Shown here piece after piece: positions 9,771 through 21,064 of a DNA stretch of 64,000 bases. Location of the stretch: assembly GCA_907163375.1 (NCBI GenBank), contig CAJQUW010002196.1, forward strand, positions 186,001-250,000, written 5' to 3'. Both the position numbers and the translations under genes were made by a program. The DNA is from Prostheceraeus crozeri (lineage: Eukaryota; Platyhelminthes; Polycladida; Euryleptidae). Position 1 is the first letter of the stretch, and each line of letters opens with the position of its first letter. The notes beneath the pieces were generated by a model. That model had not been told where the DNA came from. It searched no databases and worked only from the letters and a program-made list of their open reading frames with translations.

Positions 9771-10943
9771 TCAGGCTTGATGTTTCGACTGCGGCTCCGG
9801 CAACGGGGCGGGTGGTCGCTTCTCTTGGATGTCTGTAAAGAAAGAAGTAGTGAGTTATCATCTTACATTTTAATTTAGTCATTTTTACTTACAGATCTTC
9901 TCGGACGCTTCCTCATAAAGGAAATTCGAGATCGGATCACGATGATCGAAGGTGAAGTGTAGACACTCCACCCCTTTCTTCACCCGAGAGTAGCATTTCT
10001 CCCCTCTTCCACGCTCGTACAAGAGAGGAGTTTCTGCTACTCTCCCCTTTCTAATAGGGATGTGCAGACGACTGGAACGCACCCTTCGATCGCGATCCAC
10101 CAGCTGCGCCGAACGGTGCAGCTCGTGGTTCGTCTCGACAACCTTAGCCATCTGCACACGGAGTCTCTCCACTTCCTCCTTCAACCTTCGTATCTCCTTC
10201 TCCCTACTTTCCCTCTCTGCTAGCAAAGCCTCTTCTCTGGCTTTCCCCTCGAGAGTCTTGAGCCTCTCCTGCTCCAACTCGCCATCCCGCTCGCTTAATC
10301 TCTCCTTCACCTTCTTCATCTCTTCGGCCACGTTCTTTAGGTCCTCATACTTTGCCTTGTATGAGAAGGCCTCCTCCTTCAACTTCTCCACCTCTTTCTT
10401 TAGTCTATCCCGTTCGGCGATCACCGGCGGGCGCTTGACAAAATTGCGACATTGTGTTGCAATTCCGCTCGCAGTTACGGCTGTAGGGGTCTCGCGATCG
10501 AGGTCGACGTCCTCGATAGATTGCGACTGTAGCTCTCCCTCCTCCTCCTCACTATCGCTGCTGGACAGCGAGCTCTCGCTACTAAGCGAGGATACAGCGG
10601 CAATCGCTTCAATGGCGGATTGTAATTCAGTGGCCTCAGTGGTGAAGAGTGAACTCCGTTCTTGCTCGTTGGCAGATTGTAGCTCCAAAGAACGGAGCTC
10701 AGTGGCGAAGAGTGAACTCCGTTCTTCTTCGCCTACTTCGCCTGTTTGACACTCGCTGTGTTGTGAGTGCCAATCCTCCAGCCGCTCACTTAAGCGACTG
10801 ACTTTGTGGGCTCCGCAATAGTAGCGAGCGACCCCTATCTGTTTCTTGTTAGTGCAAGCGTGCTTCTTGAAGGCGTCAGCTCGGAATACCTTCCGGCATT
10901 GACACAGTTTGAAACTGGTCTTCATATTATTGTATTTCGGCAT
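9771..10943 (-). CDS. Spliced zinc-finger/coiled-coil protein inside Polinton 1 terminus
   Basis: Exon 1 is 10943-9893 and exon 2 is 9832-9771, separated by a 60-bp intron with GTAAGT donor and TTTACAG acceptor; the frame is kept and ends in a Pro-rich tail before TGA. The ATG is preceded at once by a CTTCAG acceptor, so a 5' UTR intron is likely. The N-terminal 30 residues hold a Cys/His cluster (CQC...KKHAC). Then come two copies of an ERSSLF...ELQSA repeat, a Ser/Glu-rich acidic stretch, a long coiled coil of about 120 residues (ERDRLKKEVEKLKEE and onward), and a basic C-terminus. Function is unknown; an oligomeric DNA-binding or scaffold protein is possible. It looks whole. Confidence 0.65.
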
Positions 10944-11250
10944 TTCTGAAGCGAAAAACGGAAAACAATGATTTTACACTTAGTGAGGAATGATAGATTT
11001 GAGTATAGTGAGTGGCACTCGATCCCGTCGACAGCCCGAAGGCCTTGTACTGATCACTAGGGAAGTGAGAGATCTTCCCCGATACCCGCTATTTACAGCT
11101 GAAGACATCATTGTCACTGCCCCGAAGTGGTAACAGCAACGCCGAGTCAAAGGTAGTGAACAGTAGCTGGGATCTAACCCCTCAAAGCTGCCTTAGACTT
11201 AGTTAAATTTGAAATCTGATAGCACATTTGAACTTAGCATACTTGAAAAC
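10944..11250. other. Non-coding upstream region of the coiled-coil gene
   Basis: No gene is seen. The stretch upstream of the minus-strand start probably holds its promoter and a 5' UTR exon. It has no visible match in the second Polinton. Confidence 0.4.
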
Positions 11251-12845
11251 CTTGAGGAAACATCCCAAGTTATTGCTTTGATCAGCTTGATAGCAAGCCG
11301 TAGAGAGCTTGATTCACCAGCGTTTTGCAATGGAGATGTTTAGAGGCCACCCATGACAAGATAGCTAAGACTCAACCGATTGGCGTTCAAAGTGCTACGT
11401 TGAGAGCTGTGTTAAATGCCCAACATGAGACATGAGATGTCCCAGCGGTTACGGTCTAAACTATGACACACTCCCTTGCCACACTTATCACTACGGCATC
11501 GTCCGCCGTCCCGAAGGAACACCCTGTCAGTGGAATATTACAGCAAAACTCTCCGTGTCTTGCTCGCTTTCAGTGAAAAGCCGCTTATAGCATGAGAAGA
11601 CTGGCTCAGACATCATTAAAAATGCTTTCATTGACTTCAGCAGGGTCGAAAACCCCAGAAAACCTCCAAAAATAGTGAATTTAAATTTTTCAACTTTTTA
11701 GCACTACTTATGAAATTTTATAAGTAGTCTATCACTTAGGGCAGGTCAATAGCGACCGAACGTTTTTTGAATCAAGTCAAACGGACTTGTAGAAGCAAAG
11801 TTACAAGGCTTTAAATTTTTGGAGTCATTTATGGCCTGGAGACGAAGGCCATCTCCTGGCGAACCTCTAAGTCTGACGCCTTAGCTGATATCAGCAATGA
11901 ATTTTTCTAAGTCGGTTTCTTACAGACACTCGGGATTTGGAATGTCCGAAGCTATCATCGGAGCTCAGAGAGACGACCTACCTCTGACAATCGCTCTCGT
12001 CTGAATGACAAGTCTCTGTCGGTTCCCAGCTTATATAGTGTGTGGCGATCAGCTGATGACGTAATACCCATCATCCAAACACTAAAAACCCGTCTATCTC
12101 CAGTTCTAGTGCTCCGAATGACCTGGAAATACACCATTTCCATGTAGAATTTGACGCTGAATCCGAATCTGGCCTCCGTTTTCCCATCCGATGCTTCGTT
12201 TTGGCTCTACAGTAGGCAGCCATCGCAAAAATTCTAACTCGTTTTTCCGAAAAATGTTGAAAATTTTTCTCTCCGATTGACTTGAAACTCTCCGATTGAC
12301 ATGAAACTCATCATACAGATAGAAAATTTCACGCTGATTCCAAATCTGAAATCCGTTTTCCAATCCGATGCTTCATTTTGAAGCTACAGCCCAAAACGTC
12401 CCAAATTCTAACTCTGTCGTTTTTCGCCAATGTCCCAAAATCTTAAATGGTGTCTCACATCTAAACGAAGACAGATAGGAACAAGCCGATCCTTTCAGTG
12501 AATTTGTCTCACTCTTAGCTTTCAAACGAGCTATGGCACGACAAAATCCGTCCACTAGAAGCCAAGATCGAAGCGAGCTGTCCAGAGGGGGGGGACGTCA
12601 GCGAAAATTTTTTCTCTCCGATGGCGTTCAAATTCACCATACCGATGCAGAATTTCACGCTGAATCCGAATCTGGCCTCCGTTTTCTCATCCGATGGTTC
12701 GTTTTGGCGCTACACACCGAAACGTCCCAAATTTTAACTCTGTTAAAATCTTGAAGAAAAATTTTTTCTCGCCGATTGAGCTGGAAATCACACCACAGAT
12801 GCAGAATTTTACGCTGAATCCGAATTTGGCAGCCATTTCAACATC

Positions 12846-12953
12846 CACGACAACCTAGACGGTCGCTCACGTCAACCTAGACGGTCGCCCACGTCAACCT
12901 AGACGGTCGCCCACGTCAACCTGGACGTCGCCCACGTCAACCAGGCGGTCGGA
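12846..12953. repeat. 22-bp minisatellite in Polinton 1 terminus
   Basis: About five units of CACGTCAACCTAGACGGTCG plus two bases, the last two degenerate. It lies inside the terminal repeat, close to the element end. Confidence 0.85.
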
Positions 12954-13209
12954 CCAACTCACCCGAGTCTCACACTCTGTCGTTGCAGAGGGGGGGGGGA
13001 GTCAGCGAACATTTTGTGAACGTGGACCCACCTGGTCGGCACAACACGACAGACTACAACCTCTGTTGTTCCAGAGGGGGGGAGTCAGACCCGAAGCACC
13101 ACGGCGGCCGACCACGACACTCTGTCGTTCCAGAGGGGGGAGGGGGGGAGTCAGCGATGGCGGCCATCTTGCGCTATCTGGTGTTTGTCACTTCCTTACT
13201 ACTTGCGAT

Positions 13210-13557
13210 TAGTTACCTTCCTTTATCAGGATCAATATCAGATATTCTTAAATCTTCTCAAATAATGCAACCAGTTGTCTACACCGGCCACTCTCCGATG
13301 TAAACTAACTTAGGAACAGGATTAAAAGCAAAAAGTAGCAAAGCAAGAACAATTTCATAAAAAAGTCATCATATGAGACCAGTGACATACAGTGGAACCG
13401 ATATCTTTGATATGGAAATGTTTAATGATCAAAGTAAAGACGAACAAAGGTATTTTAGAAACGAATAGGTCAATCGGTAGTAGATACAATAAATTGAATA
13501 GAATTGAATCACTGTGCATAGTTGGTATAAAGACAATCGCGAATGACCATAGAAATT
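13210..13557. other. Host flank of Polinton 1
   Basis: AT-rich sequence directly outside the element end. No coding or repeat signal was recognised. Confidence 0.4.
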
Positions 13558-14601
13558 AACAATACCATAGAAAGTCCTAGAATGGAAATTGAATGAAAAT
13601 TATGGCCGGGGGAACTTAGTTGGGGCAAAATGCAACTTGTGCGATCTGGCTTCCATGTTTTTTGATTGGCATTTATATTTATCTGGCCAATTCTTCATCT
13701 GGATTGTTGGACCTTGTCCAAAGACCATGTACTCAAAAGCAATAGTGAATTTACAAAATGCTGCGCCGACAGGATGACAAAGAAGGAAATCCTTTAAAAC
13801 GTTCTGTACGTTCATCATTTTGAAATATCGCTACGATAACCTATCAATAGTATAATCAGACTCTTATGCAACTTGTAATGTCGATTTACAGAACATGCAT
13901 TGGTCCATCTTGAAATCAGAGGCCAAGAAATCTCAGAGTATTCATTTTATTTTAAAGGGTTCCCCTGTTCACTAAATTTGAATAATTTTCAAAATCTCTA
14001 CATGCATTCAAATATCAGCTGCCAAAACATCACATGTGTCATTCAATGATTAATTGAAATGTTCCAGCGACATTTCATTTATTTGAGAAATGATTGTCTG
14101 TAAAGAAACTTTCAGTGTGTTAATTCCAGAAAAGCGCCACGTTTCTTAGCCGCTTGAAGAAGAAATTATCCAATAATTAGACTTTCTATCGGTGAATTCT
14201 TCAGATGCTCTTACAAACAGCACACCGACCACTTTCAAACATGACTTTGTGAACCAATTTTTAATTCTCATTCCAATATTGAAAAATTGGAAAATAGTAA
14301 AATAGTTGTCAGTGACTGCTACAAATAGACACACTATATTAATCCATGGAATAGTAGGCTATTTCACATGAAACAATGCCGCCATCTCACTTGCAATTCT
14401 CTTCATGAAAATCCTGTAATTAGGTGTCAACAACTTCCACAACCAACTTGGCAAATAATTTCACTATGATACAATGTTTTAGATCGAATCTGATCTACAA
14501 ACCATAGATTTTCCATGTGCCATCATTGTACATAGGCAAGATATCAAACTTCCATTCTAGTGTACTATTATCCACTTCTATGCGAATGACGAAAGGTTGA
14601 C
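13558..14601 (-). mobile_element. Copy of an exon-bearing non-autonomous transposon
   Basis: Inverted relative to 52203-54763 and closely similar once the Tc1 insert there is removed. One end carries the shared terminal sequence (AACAATACCATAGAAAGTCC). The other end has no terminal repeat; similarity to the second copy stops at GCATAGAAGT and the sequence runs on into a splice acceptor. It holds two coding-looking stretches: a minus-strand open frame at 13600-13818 and the exon at 14495-14601. No transposase was seen. Confidence 0.6.
14495..14601 (-). CDS. Candidate terminal exon of an unknown host gene
   Basis: TTTTGTAG on the minus strand precedes position 14601. The exon enters in phase 2 and encodes 34 residues (QPFVIRIEVDN... 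ending WKIYGL) before TAG. The second copy at 52.25 kb has one more A in the run after TGG, so there the frame continues for about 50 residues. The alternation V-I-R-I-E-V suggests a beta strand. The gene is not recognised. It may be a captured exon carried by the surrounding transposon. Confidence 0.4.
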
Positions 14602-15381
14602 CTACAAAATAGCAAATGAACATCACAGTAAATATAAACACATGGAGGTGCCTGTGATGACTTCAATTTAAATCTATGTTGTTATGTATATCTACACGCT
14701 AGATATCTTACTTTATCCATGGAGTCCATGCTTTATCCATATGCTTTATCTTACCTATCTCATATATCCATGGTTGCAGTTTTAGAAATTCAAATCTTGC
14801 ATGTACCAGTGTTAAACACACTTGATTGCATGTTCGAACTATAAAGACTTATCCATGATACTCAACGTGTTCTATTGTTATCAAAGAATATTACTGTGCC
14901 ATTTATAGCAATTGCTAACAAAGCTTAATCTACCAAAATTCTAGGATGACCAGTTGTCAGAAGATGGAAAATTATATTTACAGCTTGCTAGATACCAGCT
15001 AACTCATTATCTTCATATAAATGGACTTTGAGAGCAAAATATAATTATCCTGATCTGAGCTATCAACAATCATGCCAGTTTGAAAACGATTTAAAAGCAT
15101 ATCGAAACTTTGATGCCGATTGTAACGATATCAAAATCAGACTGAAATTTAGGTTCCATTGATTAGAGAAAGTTACAAATATCGATTGATGTACGAAGAA
15201 GGTCTCTGTGAGCTATGTAAAGATTCAAAAGCGGAAGCTCTATGCATACCACTTGATGATAAAATGCAAATATCCCTATAAACATATACACAAAAACAAC
15301 TGTCCAACGACTTTCCAAACACTTTCATGGACTCTTCGCCTAAAGGTGCATTATGGTCGCATAGCATTTTTTATACATTTC
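14602..15381. other. Non-coding host DNA
   Basis: AT-rich, with several scattered TTTATCCATG motifs near 14.70-14.76 kb. The open frames here have no coding character that I recognise. Confidence 0.4.
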
Positions 15382-15684
15382 TTACATATTGTCTGTGAAC
15401 AGGGCATTGATATTTGGAATATAGTTGCAGTTACAGGCTACTATATTACACTTATCAAATTCATAGTTTTGTGGACATAGGGCATGTTCTGAATTGAATT
15501 TCACATGATCAACAATAATTGCTGCTTTCTTATAATTGCGTGCATTATTTTTCCACTTAGCTGCTATTGCTTAGTATCCAAGACCACGCATTAGCTTATC
15601 TGCATATTTTGAAGGGTAACCAGTTGTTATCCGTAATGAAGGATGCATTTTAATTGTAATTTTCGCATCTTTTTCATTGTTGTT
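15382..15684 (-). pseudogene. Coding-like fragment with one in-frame stop
   Basis: On the minus strand about 100 codons read through with a single TAA. Pieces look protein-like: KITIKMHPSLRITTGYPSKY, then HALCPQNYEFDKCNIVACNC with five cysteines. No splice borders are clear. It could be a decayed exon of a secreted Cys-containing host protein; no family is recognised. Confidence 0.3.
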
Positions 15685-15757
15685 TCATATTTATATATAT
15701 TATCAGATACTATGACTAAATTGATGTTGTCCATAACGGGCATGCATTTTCAAACCA

Positions 15758-15949
15758 TTTCATTGTTGCTTTAATTATTTGCTCCACAAAATCATTAAGA
15801 GGCTAGCTATATACATTACCTACGATCCTCACTCCACAGGCACCAACTTGCATTGCAAGGTGGTGCAATTGGAGTTGGAATCGGAGATAATGTACCTAGC
15901 CTCTCATGATTCAGTGGAACAAACAATTAAAGCAACAATGAAATGTATG
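15758..15949. repeat. Foldback hairpin of about 190 bp
   Basis: The left arm begins TTCATTGTTGCTTTAATTAT and the right arm is its imperfect reverse complement (AATTAAAGCAACAATGAAA), with almost no loop (CACCAACTT/GGTGGTG at the centre). The arms match at roughly 80 percent by eye. It could be a foldback MITE or a transcribed hairpin. Confidence 0.75.
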
Positions 15950-17036
15950 CTCGTCACGGACGTGGACAGGGGGAGCAGTGGGAGTGGCGCTCCCCCCTTT
16001 CCTCAAGTAGCAACGAAAAAGCGATAAAAAGATTTTCTTATACTGCACAAAATGGAAACATAGCTGAGAGAAGAGAAAATATCAAAACTAAAATTCAAAC
16101 TTTATGCATAAAGTCACTATAAAATCTATTGTCATTATATTGTGAACCAATGAGCTTAATACATCGTCGGAATTCCCTCATTTCTTTCCATTCCTTGGGT
16201 GGGTCTCCTAGCTCCAAATAGTTGTTACCATTTTGCCGCTTCATTTGTCTAAAGGGCTGTTCTAGAGCTCATCAATCAGCTGTATTGTGTGTTTGGAGGC
16301 GCTACGCTGCATTTGTCTACTTCACATTTTATGGGAGCTCTTCACATACGCTGCATTCTATAGTTGGAGGCGTTCACTGCATTTGTCTACTGCAGCTGTT
16401 ATGCAGTTATCTAATCCGCTGCATTCTTTGTTTGTTGGCTGTCTGTAATTACTACAATAAGTAGCTGCCGTATATACGTTTACTTGGGCAATCGCTGCAT
16501 GTTTCGCATATACAATTCTAACACACTACTGCATTATATCGACAGGGCGCGTTGGAATTGTGCGTGTGTTTCTTGAGAGAGCCTATGGAAGATAAAGTGA
16601 CTCTTATTGCAGAAATATTTTAAGTATACTGGATTTTATGACATGTATTACAGAATCACTTTAACGAATTTTCGAAATATATGCTGCATAAATCATGATT
16701 CATCACACCTATATGCAGTTCCGTGGTTTGCGACAGGTTTCATTGACTGGTTTATTGTAGTCATATAAAGAGAGTCAAAGTTATTATGGCTTTTGACATG
16801 AATAAATAAAATCCTACCGGCAGTTGATGGCATCACATACTAACAAATTTTCGTTCTTTAAGGGTAGATAAATTGATCGCACCTTCTCGAGATTTTGATT
16901 TTAACAGTGATAATCATTCATAGAAATTTATTTGAAATTTGTTAAAATCTGATTATGTGATGGAGGGAAATTTTTGATCATGTTAAGGACTACAAATGTG
17001 TGATGAATTGGTCACATTTGATGTTGACTGCAACAT
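15950..17036. other. Non-coding host DNA with a degenerate tandem repeat
   Basis: From about 16236 to 16455, three degenerate units share TTGGAGGCG, CGCTGCATT and TTTGTCTACT. The hairpin GGGGGAGCAGTGGGAGTGGC...GCTCCCCCC lies near 15.97 kb. No gene is recognised. Confidence 0.5.
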
Positions 17037-17574
17037 TTCCATGTGTAATATATAAACGTCAATTGTAATATTGAAGTATGACTTTGCAATTTAGAAATTG
17101 CATCTGCAATATCAAGAAAGTCAAATGTACTATAGACATCGTCATTTGTAACATCGAAATGAAAATTGTAATTCAGAAAAGCTCAATTGTAATATGGAAA
17201 TTTGCAACTGTAATATGCATAGGCTATCATGATTTGTAAAATCGAACTTAAACATTTTGATCGAAATACTCAACAATGATTGCAGCCTCCTTGCCTATAG
17301 ATTGCTATGATTGAAGCTTGAAATTTCAAAGGAATTATAATGAGCATCTGAACTTTATATTGCTATGATTTTCATAAATCACTCACTTATTCTTTCCGTC
17401 ATACGAAATTATGAGTCACTGGAAATTGTTCAATTTGTTAAAGTCTCTGACCAACACTTTGCTCTGACCAGAGGCAATCTACAATACTCAACTAACTGCA
17501 TGCATACACATCATGCTGAATGTATAACACTACCTTTCGGAAATTCATGATTTATCAGTGTGTGCCACTAAAAA

Positions 17575-18165
17575 GACTCATCATATTCCTTTAAAATCAA
17601 AACTTCAGATGCTTTCATATGGCCACGCTTGTTCTCTGGGTATGTACAACAAGTGAATGATGTCCAACGCTAAAAGAGAAATACAGCTCTGTGCGTATAT
17701 AGGTTCAATGTCATAACAGTCACATGCTTGATCACGTCATGCATTTTAAGCAGGCAAGAAATGCTTTGAGCCTTGCGATTTGTGAAAGTGTGGCGATCCG
17801 ACATTTGAATACAGTTCTATGTCTTCAAAAGGATCGTTTATTTTTCCTTCGTCTTTCATAACTTTTATCATTAATTCTTCTGATTTATTCTCCTTATCTA
17901 TTTTATTAACGTAGAACTTTACTGTCACCTATTTGTTAGTAGTGTCTATGATCGTCCATTTTCTATGTGTCATCAAAGCTTAAAGCGCTAAGTGCATGAC
18001 GTGATCAAGCATGTGACTGTTATGACATTGAACCTATATACGCACAGAGCTGTATTTATCTTTTAGCGTTGGACATCATTCACTTGTTGTACATACCCAG
18101 AGAACAAGTGTGGTCATATGAAAACATCTGAAGTTTTGATTTTAAAGTTCATTTTCAAAATCGCT
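17575..18165. repeat. Nested inverted repeat with exon-like loop
   Basis: Arms at about 17575-17745 and 17994-18165 match closely over 165 bp (shared CATGCTTGATCACGTCATGC and its reverse complement). The 250-bp loop carries the open frame at 17746-17937. It sits inside the Tc1-type element, so it is a younger insertion or a rearranged piece of it. Confidence 0.75.
17746..17937 (-). CDS. Exon-like open frame in the loop of an inverted repeat
   Basis: ACAAATAG on the minus strand, a possible acceptor, precedes codons for about 60 residues starting VTVKFYVNKIDKENKSEE and ending in TAA. The composition is charged, with a strand-like start and a helix-like middle. It resembles a last exon. No family is recognised. 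It could be a captured host exon or chance; its placement exactly in the loop is the reason to list it. Confidence 0.35.
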
Positions 18166-18239
18166 CCAACTTATGGATCATCATATTCCATTAAATATGA
18201 ACACAATTCAAAACAAAACTTTGTGGCGAGAATATATAT

Positions 18240-18740
18240 TTGATCAAACTAAATCATTTAATTAGAGATGGTGAAGAATTGATTTCAATGAATGACTCGA
18301 ACGTAAATCTGTTTTGTCATAGGACTGTTGGAAGATCGAGAAAGGGAACTCGGGCTGAAAGAACGTTGCCCTCATCACGTGGACCTACCGTCCATCTGCT
18401 AGGTACAGTATCTACTGAAGGAATTGTGAAAATAACAAAAAAACGCGGATCCTACAGAGAAGAAGGAATAGCCGAATGGTTGGAAGAATTCAGTGCCGAA
18501 ATTCAAAGTAGGCCTATGGGAAAGAATCCAGGCAGCATCGTTATTATCTGTGACAGCGCACTATGTCACCTGCAAATTGAATCGAGAGTAACAGATGGAG
18601 TAACTATACTATACGACTCAGACCATGCCACAGCTAAATCCAATCGAATACATTTGGAGTGTTATCAACAGTTTTATCAAGCAACACTTGCGAATTCCAC
18701 CTATAGCAGGACTGGAGTAATTGAACAAAGACTGGACTGA
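18240..18740 (+). pseudogene. DDE transposase remnant (Tc1/IS630 type)
   Basis: The 166-residue frame shows GRSRKGTRAERTLPSSRGP, then GTVSTEGIVK and IVIICDSALCH, the usual order around the first and second catalytic acids of DDE_3 transposases. The first acidic site reads MNDSNVN where DESG/DESN is expected. The third motif (LNPIEYIWSVI) is present just downstream in a different frame near 18640-18670. The N-terminal DNA-binding part is absent. It is a non-functional fragment of the element at 17037-19293. Confidence 0.7.
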
Positions 18741-19293
18741 AACATCTGGATATAATGCAAAGTGCGATCTCGTCAGTGAAAAGTGCTCAGTGTGTCAGAG
18801 TTTACCAACATACCGCAACGTACCATGTAGCTGTTATGAACCTGGAAGACTTGCAAGTTGGTATTTGACAAATTTCAATCCTGCATTTGCTAAGTGTGGC
18901 AATTTTTGTAAGGTTACCTTGACTTGCATGTATTGATGAATTTACATATTAGCAATTGTCTGAGCTTTCACTTTGTGCAATAGTGCAATCAAACAATACC
19001 AAATAACAAACATAACAAATGACAATAATAAGCATCGCTTGAGACGTACAGAAAATAACAAACTTAAAGAAAATGTTAAAGTTCGATTTTACAAATCATG
19101 ATAGCCTATGCATATTACAGTTGCAAATTTCCATATTACAATTGAGCTTTTCTGAATTACAATTTTCATTTCGATGTTACAAATGACGATGTCTATATTA
19201 CATTTGACATTCTTGATATTGCAGATGCAATTTCTAAATTGCAAAGTCATGCTTCTATATTACAACTGACGCTTTTATATTACACATGGAAAT

Positions 19294-20725
19294 GGTGTAG
19301 TAATAGCTTTTAAGAATTTTAGTTTTGCTGGTGTTCAAACAGATGGTGGCCAATGGTGCATTTTCTTGATCATATGGATATCTCAAAAATCACTGTAAAA
19401 AGCTTATGACTATTTAAGGACCCGAAACGCGACTTAGCTGGCCATCTTGCCGATGAGGCCCTTCTTTTCGATTTTTGATACCCTTTCTGGACTGTTCACA
19501 TCTTGTATATTTCGCTTTATTGTTCTGTGCGCCTAATGTTTTATTCTTTATATGTAAGAGTGTATACAAGTATCTTACCCACTGACTGGCGTGAACGCCC
19601 ATCACTCCTTTTTAGGACTGACAACATTATTAACTATTGTGTAATTTTCATTATTGTGTATTAATATCTTTTAAGTATACTAACCTGACTTTTTCCTTGA
19701 TTATCATTTGCCCGGTCATCCACATCATGAAGCAGAGATGGTAATGTTAGAGAGATTTAGCCAGAGGCTTGACAATGGAGTATAGCATGCATTGTTACTC
19801 GATTTGCACGACCTGAGGGCTAGAAGACTCAAATATCTCCTTCATGGAACAATTTCATCGGTCGACTAAGAGCGCAAATTCTCAAAGCTACGGCGTCCTG
19901 TTGCAGCAGAGAAAGTAGGCCTACATAAGTTGTCAGAGATGTCGCGACACTGAAAAGCTGTCAACAAGTTACGAAACGTTAGAACATGCAATTTAAATCA
20001 GAAAGAGGAAGTGTTTTAAATGCAAGGACTCTTTGGCAACCGTGAGACTCTCCATGCTGAAGAATGCTTTGAATAAAACAAGTTTTTTATTGTAAATATA
20101 ATTTGATTGACTTACATTTTGTAATTTCTTGATGCATTATGAAAATGTGCATAAAAGCATGAGATAAATTTTGGCTTGTATATGATTCAAATTGAAACAA
20201 AGAAATAGTTTATATAATCAAAATGTATACTAAGATAAAACCTTGATAAATAGTGAAAATGAAGACATTTATTAGGGTGCTAAATTCATCACTGCTTGGT
20301 AGTTCTGAAATGTACCAGGCGTTGTTAGTCCCAGGGTTCAATACTTCAACCTCTATAGTCACCATAATAGGTAGACCATGTGTATATCGTCTTCATTTTG
20401 AGATTCCATCAGTGAGCGATGTCGATGTTCCATGTGATTACCAAGAAGGATAGTACTGCAGATAATGATTCTGATGAAAATTTTATCCACGGGTGATGGG
20501 CTGACTCCAAAACATTCCTATGTGACCTGGACAAGCGTACTTCATGAAACCATTTGACCGGGACCACACCCTTTGGCCAAGTATAAATGATTTCAATTTA
20601 TACCCCGCTCTCTGCGACCTGGCAATTTTGAAGAGCAGATTCAATGCACGTGCATTCAATCTGAGTTCGGCTGTGCTAGTATAATCCAATCATCAAAGTG
20701 GGTTTTGCTTTAAGTTCTACTCAGA
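19294..20725. other. Host DNA without a recognised gene
   Basis: The sequence is AT-rich. A 66-codon frame at 20253-20453 (with VPGFNTSTSIVTIIGRP) has mild coding character, but no splice borders or family are clear. Confidence 0.35.
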
Positions 20726-21064
20726 TTGAAATATTGGGCATCAACTATTTTACCTGATGAAAAAAGGCATAAAATCTACAACTGTAGGTATCTCATCCTG
20801 TGCGGGCATGGGGATTTTGTGGGGATACCCACAGGTATTTCTTTGGGCATGAGGTTGGGTGGGAACTCAAATTTCAATACCAACGGCAACGCTGGCTATA
20901 TTGCTTTTTATAATTATCTAAAATTTGAATCGGTCACCAATACACTACGATTGCCGATAAAAAGATGCGATCCTATTTCTTCTTATTCAGTATCATATCT
21001 TGACCCAGAATGCGTCACTAAATCAATTTTAGCAGTGGAAAAAAGCGAAACGTGGTATTTGTGA
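20726..21064 (+). CDS. Candidate terminal exon, unknown protein
   Basis: An open frame of 112 codons ends in TGA and is followed within 60 bases by two AATAAAG signals, as at a gene end. TTTGCTTTAAG just before it and CAACTGTAG inside it are possible acceptors. The better-looking part is the last 90 residues (GIPTGISLGMRLGGNSNFN, then two cysteines and strand-like segments). No family is recognised. Confidence 0.35.
   Translation: MKYWASTILPDEKRHKIYNCRYLILCGHGDFVGIPTGISLGMRLGGNSNFNTNGNAGYIAFYNYLKFESVTNTLRLPIKRCDPISSYSVSYLDPECVTKSILAVEKSETWYL

Larger units (their letters stand above)
1..13203. mobile_element. Polinton/Maverick element 1, right-hand part (fossil)
   Basis: The block carries protein-primed DNA polymerase B, two W-E-V-G family proteins and small accessory genes, then a long repeat-rich terminus like the termini of the second Polinton in this window. 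The right end is placed at 13203, where the reverse complement begins AGTAGTAA; Polinton termini typically begin AGT and the second element begins AGTARTAATCCC. The next six bases, TGCGAT, would be the target repeat. The left end is outside the window, so completeness cannot be judged. Integrase, ATPase, protease and major capsid genes are not in the visible part. The visible genes are mostly open, with about two breaks, suggesting a fairly young copy. Confidence 0.88.
9190..13203. repeat. Right terminal region of Polinton 1
   Basis: From about 9190 the sequence matches the right terminal region of the second Polinton in the same orientation: 9280-9600 matches 44330-44660, and 11250-11930 matches 44757-45340, with roughly ten percent difference by eye. 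The coiled-coil gene and its surroundings (about 9610-11250) have no counterpart in the second element. The distal 12.1-13.2 kb consists of degenerate subrepeats containing TTTTCTCTCCGATTGA and CATCCGATGCTTCGTTTT, and the motif CCAGAGGGGGG repeated four times. Since the left end is not visible, its role as a terminal inverted repeat is inferred from the second element. Confidence 0.75.
17037..19293. mobile_element. Decayed Tc1/IS630-type DNA transposon with long terminal repeats
   Basis: Inverted arms of about 215 bp lie at 17037-17255 and 19075-19293, beginning CATTTCCATGTGTAATAT. Each arm is built of imperfect short units carrying TTGTAATAT. Between them lies a broken transposase and a nested inverted repeat. 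The outer target repeats are not clear. The clean arms and broken coding region suggest moderate age. Confidence 0.75.

Noticed and set aside
9388-9780. Plus-strand open frame of 130 codons
   Set aside because: It overlaps the second exon of the spliced coiled-coil gene on the other strand and its first half matches non-coding terminal sequence at 44.5 kb.
10060-10749. Long plus-strand Ser/Leu-rich open frame
   Set aside because: It is the antisense shadow of the coiled-coil gene; the serine and leucine runs mirror Glu/Lys codons.
12846-12953. CRISPR-like array
   Set aside because: Direct 22-bp units without spacers inside a Polinton terminus; this is a minisatellite.
15970-16000. SINE tail suggested by the GGGGGAGCAGTGGGAGTGGC hairpin
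   Set aside because: No RNA polymerase III boxes, tail or second copy were seen in this window.
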